A stretch of DNA of 64,000 nt from Paenibacillus sp. PL91 (GTDB taxonomy: Bacteria; Bacillota; Bacilli; Paenibacillales; Paenibacillaceae), in NCBI RefSeq assembly GCF_012935325.2, contig NZ_JABBYG020000012.1, forward strand, positions 1 to 64,000, in the 5' to 3' direction. A program made the position numbers and the translations under genes. Each line of letters begins with the position of its first letter. Position 1 is the stretch's first letter. The notes under the pieces were generated by a model. The model was not told where the DNA came from and made no database searches. It saw only the letters and a program-made list of their open reading frames with translations. Positions 8,671-17,199 of this stretch are shown here, piece after piece.

Positions 8671-9623
8671 ATGTCGGGCTTGGGGTTATATCCTTTGATA
8701 AGAAGTCCATTGGGACGTTGACATCGGCAGCTGGGAATACGGAGCTTACCGTATCGGTCAATAAAACCGATAAGACAAAGCTATCCGAAAGCAATCAGGC
8801 GGCTGTCGGCAGCCGTCCGGTGTATGATATTAATGTAGTGGCAGGCAAAACAGCGATTCACGACTTGAACGGCGGAAATGCCCGTATTAGCATTCCTTAT
8901 GTGCCGCAAGCGAGTGAAGACAGCCATGCCGTTGTCATTTACTATATTGCAAACGATGGAGAGCTAATTGTTGTGCCTAACAGCGTGTACGATGCGCAAA
9001 CAGGCCAATTGTATTTCACGGTCAGCCATTTCTCCACTTACGCGGTTGGCTACAGTCAAGTGAACTTCAATGATACAGCGGCAAGCTTCGCGAAGGATTC
9101 CATCGTGTACTTGTCTGCTAGAAAGATTATCGATGGCTTGGGCGGGAACAAATTCGCGCCGAAGGCCACTATGACGCGGGCGGATTTCACGCTTATCTTG
9201 GCCCGGATTGCAGGCGTTCAGCTTGACAGCTATAAGTCGACGAGCTTTAAGGACGTGAAGGCATCCGATTACTATGCAGCATCAGCAGAATGGGCTTCTG
9301 AGAAAGGCATTGCCGGAGGAATTGGCGGCGGGAAGTTTGAACCTAAGGCTAACATCAGCCGTGAGCAGATGGTTGCTATGATCGCAAGATTTGCAGCCTT
9401 CATGAATTACAGCTTGCCTGCGAATGCAAATGCCCTCACGTTTGCAGACGATTCATCCATCAGCGGCTATGCGAAGGAAGCGGCAGCTGCCGTGCAGCAA
9501 GCAGGAATTATTAATGGCAAAACTTTTGCGAGCAAGGAAGGCAGCTATTTTGCGCCAAAAGATTTCGCGACCCGTGAGGAAGCAGCAAAAATGCTAGCTA
9601 AGCTCATTCAATTGATGGCGTAA
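8661..9623 (+). CDS. C-terminal part of the frameshifted surface protein, three SLH domains
   Basis: The frame takes over at SLDLNVGLGVISFD, continuing directly from the upstream protein in a different reading frame. It has no ribosome binding site of its own. A beta-rich spacer of about 130 residues is followed by three SLH repeats: VYLSARKIIDGLGGNKFAPK, then YYAASAEWASEKGIAGGIGG, then AAAAVQQAGIINGK with ATREEAAKMLAKL. SLH triplets bind pyruvylated secondary cell-wall polymer, so this part anchors the protein. Unless the frameshift is bypassed or is an assembly error, the N-terminal product would be released unanchored and this part would not be made. Confidence 0.8.
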   Translation: MDLNVGLGVISFDKKSIGTLTSAAGNTELTVSVNKTDKTKLSESNQAAVGSRPVYDINVVAGKTAIHDLNGGNARISIPYVPQASEDSHAVVIYYIANDGELIVVPNSVYDAQTGQLYFTVSHFSTYAVGYSQVNFNDTAASFAKDSIVYLSARKIIDGLGGNKFAPKATMTRADFTLILARIAGVQLDSYKSTSFKDVKASDYYAASAEWASEKGIAGGIGGGKFEPKANISREQMVAMIARFAAFMNYSLPANANALTFADDSSISGYAKEAAAAVQQAGIINGKTFASKEGSYFAPKDFATREEAAKMLAKLIQLMA

Positions 9624-9634
9624 TAAGGCAGCGC

Positions 9635-9680
9635 AAAGACCGCAACGTTTCTCAGAGAGAGGCGATTGCGGTCTTTTTTT
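9635..9680 (+). terminator. Terminator of the surface protein gene
   Basis: AAAGACCGCAA/TTGCGGTCTTT stem followed by T7, 12 nt after the SLH stop codon. Confidence 0.85.
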
Positions 9681-9865
9681 CAAAAGCTGTTTCATCAAAA
9701 GCAGATAGGGATAATTTACCGTATGAACCGGTTTTTAAAATAAGCGTGCTCCCCGTAAGGATGGTGCCGCTCCGATTTTGTGAGGATTGGCTTTAGGGCT
9801 TCATCCCTGTAGGATTTTGTAGTATGATGGTAGAAGTCAAAAAAACGTTCATGTTGTACTTGCAA

Positions 9866-9933
9866 GCTTCCGAAGCGATTTTCGCTTCGCAAAACAAGTA
9901 AATGCTTACGGAGCGATCTTTGCTTCGCAAAAA
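9866..9933 (+). repeat. Two tandem hairpin units in the ppc leader
   Basis: Two 29-nt units (9866-9894 and 9904-9932) share GCTTnCGnAGCGATnTTnGCTTCGCAAAA. Each can form an 8-bp hairpin. Where the units differ inside the stem, pairing is kept by G-U wobbles. They lie between the likely promoter and the AGGAGG of ppc. Confidence 0.65.
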
Positions 9934-9948
9934 TTTAGGAGGAACAGT

Positions 9949-12753
9949 ATGTCGGATCAATCTGCATCTACTTTGACGACAAACCGGCAGCAGGCAAACA
10001 ATTTGCTGCGACGCGATGTCCGCTTTCTAGGCAACATTCTCGGCGAGGTTCTCGTTCATCAAGGCGGCCGCGAGCTGCTTGATATCGTGGAACGGATTCG
10101 GGAGCAAAGTAAAGCGCTCCGCGCTGAATTTGTACCGGAGTTATTCGATCAATTCAAAGAAAACGTATCTTCTCTAAACCCTGAAATTCGTCATCAAGTG
10201 ATCAGGGCGTTTGCAATTTACTTTCAGCTCGTTAATATTGCCGAGCAAAATCACCGGATTAGACGGAAACGCGACTATGAGGTTTCTGCCGGCGAAACGG
10301 TGCAACGCGGCTCCATCGAGAGCGCTGTACAGGACTTGAAGGAACGCGACATCGCGATCGAGGATGTTCAAGATATTTTGAGCAATATTTCGCTTGAGCT
10401 CGTCATGACTGCACACCCGACTGAGGCGACTCGTCGCGCGGTGCTTGATATTCATAAACGGATCGCCGTTGATGTGATGGAGCTTGATAACCCGACATTG
10501 ACGTATCGCGAGCGCGAGAAGCTGCGTGAGAAGCTCATGAATGAGGTTCTTATTTTGTGGCAGACCGATGAGCTGCGCGACCGCAAGCCAACCGTTATCG
10601 ATGAAGTGCGTAACGGCCTATACTATTTTGATGAAACGTTGTTCGAGGTGCTCCCTAACGTCTATGAAGAGCTGGAGCGGTGCCTGAGCAAATATTACCC
10701 GGATGAGAACTGGCATGTGCCGGATTACTTGCGCTTCGGCTCATGGATCGGCGGAGACCGCGACGGTAATCCATCCGTAACGGCAAAGGTAACTTGGGAG
10801 ACGCTGACGCTGCACCGCCAGCTGGCTATTCGCAAGTATGAAGAGAAGCTTAGCGAGCTTATGGATTTGCTCAGCTTCAGCACAAACCTGGTTGAGGTAT
10901 CAGACGAGCTAGTGGAATCGCTTCGTTCGGATCGCGAGCATGTGGAGCTGAAATGCGTCGATTTGTGGAGAAATACGAAGGAGCCTTACCGCATCAAGCT
11001 TGGCTTTATGCTGGAGAAGCTGGCAAATACGCGCGATGAGTCGCTAAAAGGCTCGCAAATGCGTTATAACCATCCCGAGGAGCTCCGTGAGGACTTGCTA
11101 GTTATCGACCGCAGCTTGCGCCATCATTATGCAGATTATGTAGCCGATACGGCACTGGCTAAGCTCATTCGTCAGGTAGAGCTGTTTGGCTTCCACCTGA
11201 TGGCGCTTGACGTTCGTCAGCATAGCCAAGAGCATGAGAATGCAATGTCCGAAATTTTGGCGAAAATGAATGTCGTTGCAGACTATGCATCGCTTTCGGA
11301 AGAAGAGAAGACTGACCTGCTTCACCGCCTCCTGAACGATCCAAGGCCGCTTACTTCGGGCCATCTGGATTACACGGAATCTACGCGTGAATGCTTGAAC
11401 GTCTATCATACGATTTACCGTGCGCAGCAAGAATTTGGCGTTAATTGTATTTCTAGCTACCTGATCAGTATGACTGAAGCGGCGAGCGACATGCTTGAGG
11501 TTATGGTGTTCGCGAAGGAAGTTGGCCTATTCCGCAAGGAAGCCGATGGTTCGATCCGCTGTACGCTGCAATCGGTACCGCTATTTGAAACAATCGACGA
11601 TCTACATGCAGCGCCTGAAATTATGAAGCAGCTGTTTGAAATGCCGATTTACCGTCAAGCGGTAGAAGCTCGCGGCAATATGCACGAAATTATGCTCGGC
11701 TACTCCGACAGCAATAAAGACGGCGGTGTGGTTACAGCGAACTGGGAGCTTCGTGTTGCGCTTAATGACATTACCGCTGCCGGCAAAGAATATGATGTGA
11801 AATTGAAATTTTTCCATGGTCGCGGCGGAGCGCTTGGCCGCGGCGGAATGCCACTTAACCGCAGTATTCTTGCACAGCCGCCACATACAGTAGGCGGCGG
11901 CATTAAGATTACCGAGCAAGGCGAGGTTCTTTCCTCGCGTTATTCGATGCAAGGTATCGCTTACCGCAGCTTGGAGCAAGCGACTTGGGCATTGATTACG
12001 GCGGCTCGTCTGGCGAAATATCCAGAGCAGGCTCCGCAAGCAGAAGCCGAGTGGGATGAAATTGCACGTTCGATTTCCGAAACTGCGCTTAAGAAGTATC
12101 AGGATCTTATTTTCCGCGATCCGGATTTCTTGACGTATTTCAAAGAGTCGACACCGCTGCCTGAGGTTGGCGAGCTGAACATTGGTTCCCGTCCGTCTAA
12201 GCGCAAAAACAGCGATCGCTTTGAGGATTTGCGTGCGATTCCTTGGGTGTTCGCATGGACGCAAAGCCGGTACTTGCTGCCAGCTTGGTATGCTGCGGGT
12301 ACCGCGTTTAAGGAGTATATTGATAAGAACGAGAGCAATCTCGAAACGCTTCGTACGATGTACGAGAAGTTCCCATTCTTCCGTTCGCTTATCGATAACC
12401 TGCAAATGGCTTTAGCTAAAGCAGATCTAGTCATCGCGAAGGAATATGCGGATATGATTAACGACAAGACGATCCGCGATCGTATTTTCGAGCAAATCGA
12501 GCAAGAATACAAGCTGACGTCTGAACTGATTCTAAGCATTACTGGCCAAACGGAAATTTTGGATAACGTTCCTGTCATCCAAGAGTCGATCCGTCTGCGC
12601 AATCCATACGTTGATCCGCTCAGCTACATGCAAGTGCAGCTCCTAACCGAGCTTCGCGCACTTCGTGATAATGAAGAGGATGATCCGGAGCTGCTCCGCG
12701 AGGTGCTTCTCACGATCAACGGAATTGCTGCCGGCCTTCGGAATACGGGCTAA
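9949..12753 (+). CDS. ppc: Phosphoenolpyruvate carboxylase
   Basis: This 934-residue enzyme carboxylates phosphoenolpyruvate with bicarbonate to oxaloacetate, replenishing the citric acid cycle. Visible family marks are VMTAHPTEATRR with catalytic His156, GGDRDGNP, GYSDSNKDGG and FHGRGGALGRGGMP. The last corresponds to the flexible catalytic loop FHGRGGTVGRGGGP, with A-L replacing T-V. The protein ends in the conserved NTG. Length is normal for bacterial Ppc. ATG is preceded by AGGAGG at 9938-9943. The gene is monocistronic, with a hairpin-repeat leader upstream and a terminator downstream. Confidence 0.97.
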   Translation: MSDQSASTLTTNRQQANNLLRRDVRFLGNILGEVLVHQGGRELLDIVERIREQSKALRAEFVPELFDQFKENVSSLNPEIRHQVIRAFAIYFQLVNIAEQNHRIRRKRDYEVSAGETVQRGSIESAVQDLKERDIAIEDVQDILSNISLELVMTAHPTEATRRAVLDIHKRIAVDVMELDNPTLTYREREKLREKLMNEVLILWQTDELRDRKPTVIDEVRNGLYYFDETLFEVLPNVYEELERCLSKYYPDENWHVPDYLRFGSWIGGDRDGNPSVTAKVTWETLTLHRQLAIRKYEEKLSELMDLLSFSTNLVEVSDELVESLRSDREHVELKCVDLWRNTKEPYRIKLGFMLEKLANTRDESLKGSQMRYNHPEELREDLLVIDRSLRHHYADYVADTALAKLIRQVELFGFHLMALDVRQHSQEHENAMSEILAKMNVVADYASLSEEEKTDLLHRLLNDPRPLTSGHLDYTESTRECLNVYHTIYRAQQEFGVNCISSYLISMTEAASDMLEVMVFAKEVGLFRKEADGSIRCTLQSVPLFETIDDLHAAPEIMKQLFEMPIYRQAVEARGNMHEIMLGYSDSNKDGGVVTANWELRVALNDITAAGKEYDVKLKFFHGRGGALGRGGMPLNRSILAQPPHTVGGGIKITEQGEVLSSRYSMQGIAYRSLEQATWALITAARLAKYPEQAPQAEAEWDEIARSISETALKKYQDLIFRDPDFLTYFKESTPLPEVGELNIGSRPSKRKNSDRFEDLRAIPWVFAWTQSRYLLPAWYAAGTAFKEYIDKNESNLETLRTMYEKFPFFRSLIDNLQMALAKADLVIAKEYADMINDKTIRDRIFEQIEQEYKLTSELILSITGQTEILDNVPVIQESIRLRNPYVDPLSYMQVQLLTELRALRDNEEDDPELLREVLLTINGIAAGLRNTG

Positions 12754-12790
12754 CAAACAAGCTTGCCGCTTGGAGAGCATGTCCTATCGC

Positions 12791-12830
12791 AAAAGCCAGT
12801 CATGGTGTACACCGTGGCTGGCTTTTTTTT
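12791..12830 (+). terminator. Terminator of ppc
   Basis: AAAGCCAG/CTGGCTTT hairpin extended by imperfect inner pairing, followed by T8. Confidence 0.85.
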
Positions 12831-12885
12831 GCGTTTGGAGAAGCTGTCCTGTCGCCGTTTTTGAACAACCATCATATGCTGAAAG

Positions 12886-12897
12886 TAAACGCGTTTA
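12886..12897. promoter_or_regulatory. Perfect 12-bp palindrome upstream of the yrrT-like gene
   Basis: TAAACGCGTTTA is a perfect palindrome 48 nt before the methyltransferase start. It could be an operator, and its core resembles a degenerate catabolite-response element. No regulator can be named. Confidence 0.35.
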
Positions 12898-12945
12898 ATT
12901 CCATGCATTTGGTAGGGATTAAACTTTGAAGGGATGTGCGAGGCG

Positions 12946-13590
12946 ATGGGGAGAGAGTTTATCGATCTATTTGACCACTGGGCAGATCATTATGAGCTTA
13001 CGGTGCAGGGGCAGGATGAGGAATACACGGAAGCCTTTCATGGCTATGATGCCATTCTCGAAGCTGTAGCGGAGCGTTCCAAGGGCATGGTCCTTGAGTT
13101 TGGAGCTGGAACAGGCAATTTGACGGAGAAGCTTCTTAAGCGGGGCGCCAGCGTGTACGCTGTAGAGCCATCGGCTGGGATGAGGGGGATATTTGAGAAG
13201 AGAGGCTTAGATGCGGTGCTTCTAGACGGTGACTTCCTTCAGTTTCCGTCCATTCCGGTTAAGCTGGATACCATCGTGAGCTCATATGCCTTCCATCATT
13301 TGACCGATGCGGAGAAGGAGCAGGCTATCGCATACTACAGTACGCTGCTTGAAGCGGGGGGACAAATTATTTTCGCGGATACTGTCTTTCAGGACGAAGA
13401 TGCCCGTAAGCAGTTTGAATCCGATGCGGAGCAAGCAGGGTATTTGAAGCTACTTCACGATTTGCAGAGCGAATACTATACGACACTGGACGTTCTCGAA
13501 AAGATATGCAAAGTCTATGGCCTCGCGGTTTCTTTTCAACAGCTTAACCGTTATGTCTGGCTGATGCATGCGAGAAAGGAACCCACCTAA
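12946..13590 (+). CDS. yrrT: Class I SAM-dependent methyltransferase, YrrT-like
   Basis: This 214-residue protein has the Rossmann methyltransferase motif I (VLEFGAGTGNLTEKLL), motif II acidic position (YAVEPSAGMR) and a YAFHHLTDAEK post-motif. The N-terminus MGREFIDLFDHWADHY matches the start of B. subtilis YrrT, a putative methyltransferase of the methionine salvage/mtn locus. For that reason I start at 12946 rather than at the ATG at 12934, whose AAGGG is directly abutting. Here it is not next to mtn or mccAB genes but alone after ppc, so the pathway is not supported by context. Confidence 0.8.
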   Translation: MGREFIDLFDHWADHYELTVQGQDEEYTEAFHGYDAILEAVAERSKGMVLEFGAGTGNLTEKLLKRGASVYAVEPSAGMRGIFEKRGLDAVLLDGDFLQFPSIPVKLDTIVSSYAFHHLTDAEKEQAIAYYSTLLEAGGQIIFADTVFQDEDARKQFESDAEQAGYLKLLHDLQSEYYTTLDVLEKICKVYGLAVSFQQLNRYVWLMHARKEPT

Positions 13591-13902
13591 CGCCTGTATG
13601 CTGGCAGCTAGAGGACTCGGTACATGAGCGCCGCTGAAGTAAAGTTGCGTTACGCTGTAAAGGACCATTTTGACGAAAATAGTAAAGCTCTTCATGCAGC
13701 TAATTAAAATAGAGCCGATTCTGATAGGCTAAGCAACGTTTTTTGTTGCACAAGTTGCAATAAAGACGATTGGCATGAGCTTTTCAACCTTCGCTCTATT
13801 TTCTTATGTTCATTTATAATCCGCTTAAGTTTCGTTTAAGGTACATCCTGCATGATAGGTACATAGGAAAGACACCCACCTACATTAGAGAGGATGATAG
13901 CA
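13591..13902. other. Intergenic region before the HtrA-like gene
   Basis: No gene is seen. A TATAAT-like -10 near 13816 and the repeated TTAAG-type motif (CGCTTAAGTTTCGTTTAAGG, 13824-13843) precede the protease and may be its promoter and operator. No good -35 is visible. Confidence 0.35.
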
Positions 13903-15048
13903 ATGAACGAGGAAAACAAACGCGCGGATGCGAACAACGATACTTATACAGCGACAAATCATTCCCATACATCGAACCAGTCAAATCAGCATAATCCAGC
14001 TTCCGTTACTACTTATGTCTATGAATCTAGCAAATCAACAAATGAACTTAGAGCCTCTTACGAGAAGGAGCTTGGGCTCCAAATGGATAGGCGCATACCG
14101 GCCGAAGAGGGCGGAAAGCGAAGAAAACGTTCGGCAGGAGGCTCGGCCAAAACGTTGATCGCATCGTTTCTGATCGGTGCGGTCGTCATCGGCGGGTTCT
14201 CATATATGGCGGATAAAAATAATTTGTTCAGCGGAAGCGGGCAGGCGGAGCAAAGCACCGGCTCAAGCGTAGTAAGCAACTCTTCCCAGAAGGATGCCGG
14301 TTTATCTACCGTATCGCTAAGCACAAGCGATGATATCGCTTCGGTCTATGAAGCAGCAAGCCCAGCCGTTGTGAAAATTGAAAATTACGCGGAGCCGGCC
14401 CGCTCATCCTCCATGTTCGATGATCCGCGCTTCCGCCAGTTTTTTGGCGATGATCAATCCGGTGTTGACGGGCAGCAGCAGGAGGAAAACAGCTCGCAGC
14501 TGCAGCTGACAGGCTCTGGAACCGGATTCTTCTTTGAACAGGACGGTTTTATTTTGACTAACGAGCATGTCATTGCAGATGCGAAGGAAGTTAAAGTAAC
14601 CGTTCAAGGGTACGACGAGCCGCTTACAGCAAAGGTGCTAGGCTCAAGCTACGAGCTGGACTTGGCGGTGCTGAAGGTGGATAACCCAGACGGCAAAGAC
14701 TTCCCATCCCTCAAGCTTGGAAGCTCTGATGAAACCCAAATCGGCGACTGGGTTATTGCGATCGGCAATCCATATGGCTTCGACCAAACGCTGACGATGG
14801 GCGTGCTGAGTTCGAAGGAACGTCCGATTACCATTGCAGATGAGCAAGGCGAGCATGAATATAAGCATTTGCTGCAAACGGACGCGTCTATCAATCCGGG
14901 GAATTCCGGCGGACCGCTCCTTAACGAGAATGGCGAGGTCATTGGCATCAACACCGCGGTTAATGCCGAGGCGCAGGGCATCGGCTTCGCGATCCCGACA
15001 ACGACCATCAATCAGGTGCTGGACAAATTGAAAACAAATACTTTGTAA
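13903..15048 (+). CDS. HtrA/DegP-type membrane-anchored serine protease without PDZ domain
   Basis: This 381-residue protein has a long polar N-terminal tail (1-80), one membrane segment (about 83-102) and an S1C trypsin-like domain with triad His222 (TNEHVI), Asp253 (ELDLAVL) and Ser335 (NPGNSGGP). It should sit in the membrane with the protease outside, degrading misfolded exported proteins. It ends about 45 residues after the active Ser, at NQVLDKLKTNTL, so the usual C-terminal PDZ domain is missing. I chose ATG 13903, since AGAGAGG is 9 nt upstream. The in-frame ATG at 13894 abuts that site. Confidence 0.88.
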   Translation: MNEENKRADANNDTYTATNHSHTSNQSNQHNPASVTTYVYESSKSTNELRASYEKELGLQMDRRIPAEEGGKRRKRSAGGSAKTLIASFLIGAVVIGGFSYMADKNNLFSGSGQAEQSTGSSVVSNSSQKDAGLSTVSLSTSDDIASVYEAASPAVVKIENYAEPARSSSMFDDPRFRQFFGDDQSGVDGQQQEENSSQLQLTGSGTGFFFEQDGFILTNEHVIADAKEVKVTVQGYDEPLTAKVLGSSYELDLAVLKVDNPDGKDFPSLKLGSSDETQIGDWVIAIGNPYGFDQTLTMGVLSSKERPITIADEQGEHEYKHLLQTDASINPGNSGGPLLNENGEVIGINTAVNAEAQGIGFAIPTTTINQVLDKLKTNTL

Positions 15049-15068
15049 TTGTTGAACGGAATATTACG

Positions 15069-15104
15069 AAAGGTCTGGGAGCGCTTGTCTCCTAGACCTT
15101 TTTT
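15069..15104 (+). terminator. Terminator of the HtrA-like gene
   Basis: AAAGGTCT-GGAG...TCTCC-TAGACCTTT hairpin followed by T's, about 20 nt after the stop codon. Confidence 0.8.
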
Positions 15105-15730
15105 GCATGAAAAAAGAGGATACTAGCCGGAAGTCGAAGCGTCAACTAGCCTAAAGTCGATTGTTGTCACTGCGTGAAACGTTTATAATGGGCAGAATAA
15201 ATAGTACGAACGGGAGGTCGGCAGCAATAATTCGACTTCAATTTATAGGTAAAGGATCATTCGCGCAGCAGTAGGCATAATTGGATTATGTCTAATAAAC
15301 GTATTTTATTAATTAATTTTGAAAAAACTGGTACCTTTATTTTCAATTGTCTTGCTTTTTCAGTTCATGTGGATTACGATTTTTTAGAGTGCTTAACACT
15401 TAAAGCATGGGCCTTTACGCCAACATAATTTTACGATTTCTGTCGTTGCCGCCGGTACGCTGCTTGCTGACGGTTTGTTCGATTGGAATCGTTTTGAAGA
15501 GATTGATATCGCAGGAAGCCTTATAAAGTCTGGCACCGCGGATACATACAGTTTGTTTTGGATTATTACAGGCAGTTTGAAGGCGGATTAGGATTCCGCC
15601 ATGAAATCTGCGATGATGATGACGTTCGGCTTTATCGCTAACGCACTATTGCAAGGCTGCAGGCACGATGATTGCAGAGCATTACGGCAAGGCGATCAGC
15701 CGAACGAACGGAAGGTTTGGAGGAGTTAAA
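15105..15730. other. Gene-poor region upstream of sigW, with a possible membrane-protein relic
   Basis: No intact gene is present. A short open stretch around 15450-15590 reads as ISVVAAGTLLADGLFDW and then LFWIITGSLKAD before TAG, which looks like a fragment of an unrecognised membrane protein. I could not find a sigW-type promoter (TGAAAC-N16-CGTA) here. Confidence 0.35.
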
Positions 15731-16297
15731 GTGAATGTATTGGAAGCACGCCTGGCGAGACTCGCGCTCAAAGGCGATCAGCAGGCATTTGCTGAGCTTG
15801 TAGACCTCTATCAAGATAAGCTCTTTCATATGGCATATCGGATGTTAAACAGCCGCCAGGAGGCAGAGGATGTCGTTCAGGACACCTTTCTTCGCGTGTA
15901 CAAAAATCTGGATAGATATGATGATTCGTTAAAATTTTCGACATGGATCTACAGAATCGCTACCAATCTGTGCATCGATCGGCTGCGTAAGCGCAAGCCG
16001 ACCTACTCGCTTGACGCCGAGTCATCCGAGCATGAAGGACTGGATGGCTATTCGATGATTCCCAGCGATAATCGGACTCCTGAATCGGAGCTGCTGCTAT
16101 CGGATACGCAGCAAATTATTCATGCAGCGATCGCATCGCTCCCCCCGAAATACAAAAGCGTAATGACGCTTCGCTATATGCAGGATCTTTCATTGCAGGA
16201 GATTGGCGACGTGCTGGACATGCCCGTGACGACGATTAAGACACGCGTTCACCGGGGCAGGGAGTTTCTTCGGAAGAAGCTTGAGCACAAATTGTAG
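15731..16297 (+). CDS. sigW: ECF RNA polymerase sigma factor SigW
   Basis: This 188-residue ECF sigma factor has region 2 (AYRMLNSRQEAEDVVQDTFLRVYKN, DDSLKFSTWIYRIATNLCID) and region 4 (LPPKYKSVMTLRYMQDLSLQEIGDVLDMPVTTIKTRVHRGRE). The intermediate LDAESSEHEGL is shared with B. subtilis SigW. GTG at 15731 follows GGAGGAG at 15719-15725 with 5-nt spacing. The longer frame from 15668 has no site. It is followed by its anti-sigma gene and then cdaA-cdaR-glmM-glmS, the order known from B. subtilis. It should control envelope-stress genes once RsiW is degraded. Confidence 0.92.
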   Translation: MNVLEARLARLALKGDQQAFAELVDLYQDKLFHMAYRMLNSRQEAEDVVQDTFLRVYKNLDRYDDSLKFSTWIYRIATNLCIDRLRKRKPTYSLDAESSEHEGLDGYSMIPSDNRTPESELLLSDTQQIIHAAIASLPPKYKSVMTLRYMQDLSLQEIGDVLDMPVTTIKTRVHRGREFLRKKLEHKL

Positions 16298-16336
16298 GAT
16301 GAGCTGATACCTAACTTTTTTGATTTCGAAAAAAAG

Positions 16337-16362
16337 TGAAACATCCCCTCTTTAGCTACGTA
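16337..16362 (+). promoter_or_regulatory. SigW-type promoter in front of rsiW
   Basis: TGAAAC, a 16-nt spacer and CGTA match the B. subtilis SigW promoter consensus exactly. It lies between sigW and rsiW, 59 nt before rsiW. Confidence 0.75.
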
Positions 16363-16420
16363 TCCTAATAACGAGAAAAGAACTAAATGCGCGAGCAACT
16401 GAAAGAAAGGACTGGCTGCT

Positions 16421-17059
16421 ATGAATTGCAACGTCGCCATCGTATGGATGCATGACTATTTGGACGGCGAGCTGCCCGTAGAAGATATCCTTACGTTAAA
16501 ATCTCATTTGCTTTCCTGTCCGGCTTGTCGCAGTCGGTTTGAACAGCTCCAGAAGACGGACGCCGCGGTGTTCCATACTGTAGAAGCGATTAAGCCTGCC
16601 GCGGAGTATGACAAGAAGGCATCGGAGCTATTAACGCAGCGGATTATGCAGCAGCTGCCGAAGAAACAGAGCAAGCAGCGGAACCGGATCGTACGCTTTA
16701 TTTATCGTTATCCGGGAGTGACCGCTGCAGCTGTATTTGTACTCGTTATGCTGGGAAGCTTCTTTACTATGTGGGAAGAGGACACCAAGCTTATTGTAGC
16801 AGGCGAGGATCTTCAGCAGGTCATTATAGAAGGAAACACAGTAATCGTGCCGGAGGGAGCTCATTTAACGGGCAACTTGACGGTAGAAAACGGAATTGCT
16901 AATGTAAAGGGCGAGGTAGACGGCAATGTAACCGTCATCGACGGCACTTTGAATTTGGCTTCCACTGGTCATATTGCGGGGCAAAGCAGAACCATTGACC
17001 AAGCACTCGACTGGTTCTGGTATAAGGTGACGCAAACTTTTGGCGGAAACGCCCGTTAA
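16421..17059 (+). CDS. rsiW: Anti-sigma-W factor RsiW (zinc-finger ZAS type)
   Basis: This 212-residue single-pass membrane protein should hold SigW inactive. The cytosolic N-terminus carries the ZAS motif His29-x3-Cys33-x2-Cys36 (HLLSCPAC). One membrane helix lies at about 104-120 (TAAAVFVLVMLGSFFTMW). The outer part has a repeating beta pattern (GNLTVENGIANVKGEVDGNV), like polymer-forming/bactofilin-type beta-helix stretches, instead of the plain short tail of B. subtilis RsiW. ATG follows GAAAGGA. It is followed by a terminator, so it is at least partly separate from cdaA. Its own SigW-type promoter would provide negative feedback. Confidence 0.88.
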   Translation: MNCNVAIVWMHDYLDGELPVEDILTLKSHLLSCPACRSRFEQLQKTDAAVFHTVEAIKPAAEYDKKASELLTQRIMQQLPKKQSKQRNRIVRFIYRYPGVTAAAVFVLVMLGSFFTMWEEDTKLIVAGEDLQQVIIEGNTVIVPEGAHLTGNLTVENGIANVKGEVDGNVTVIDGTLNLASTGHIAGQSRTIDQALDWFWYKVTQTFGGNAR

Positions 17060-17066
17060 TGGATGC

Positions 17067-17096
17067 CGCCTCCCTCTTGTGGGGAGGCTTTTTTTA
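17067..17096 (+). terminator. Terminator after rsiW
   Basis: GCCTCCC/GGGGAGGC stem with a T7 tail, 8 nt after the rsiW stop. Confidence 0.8.
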
Positions 17097-17199
17097 TTTT
17101 TTTTTGAAAAAAAGGATTTCCAATCCCACATCTAGAAAATAATAAAGTTGAAAACAAATATAGACAATAATAAGGGGATCGGCTGTTGGGGGTTGGCAA

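Noticed and set aside
11602..12405. Long minus-strand ORF of 267 codons inside ppc
   Set aside because: It is the antisense shadow of a strongly conserved gene and has an implausible protein composition.
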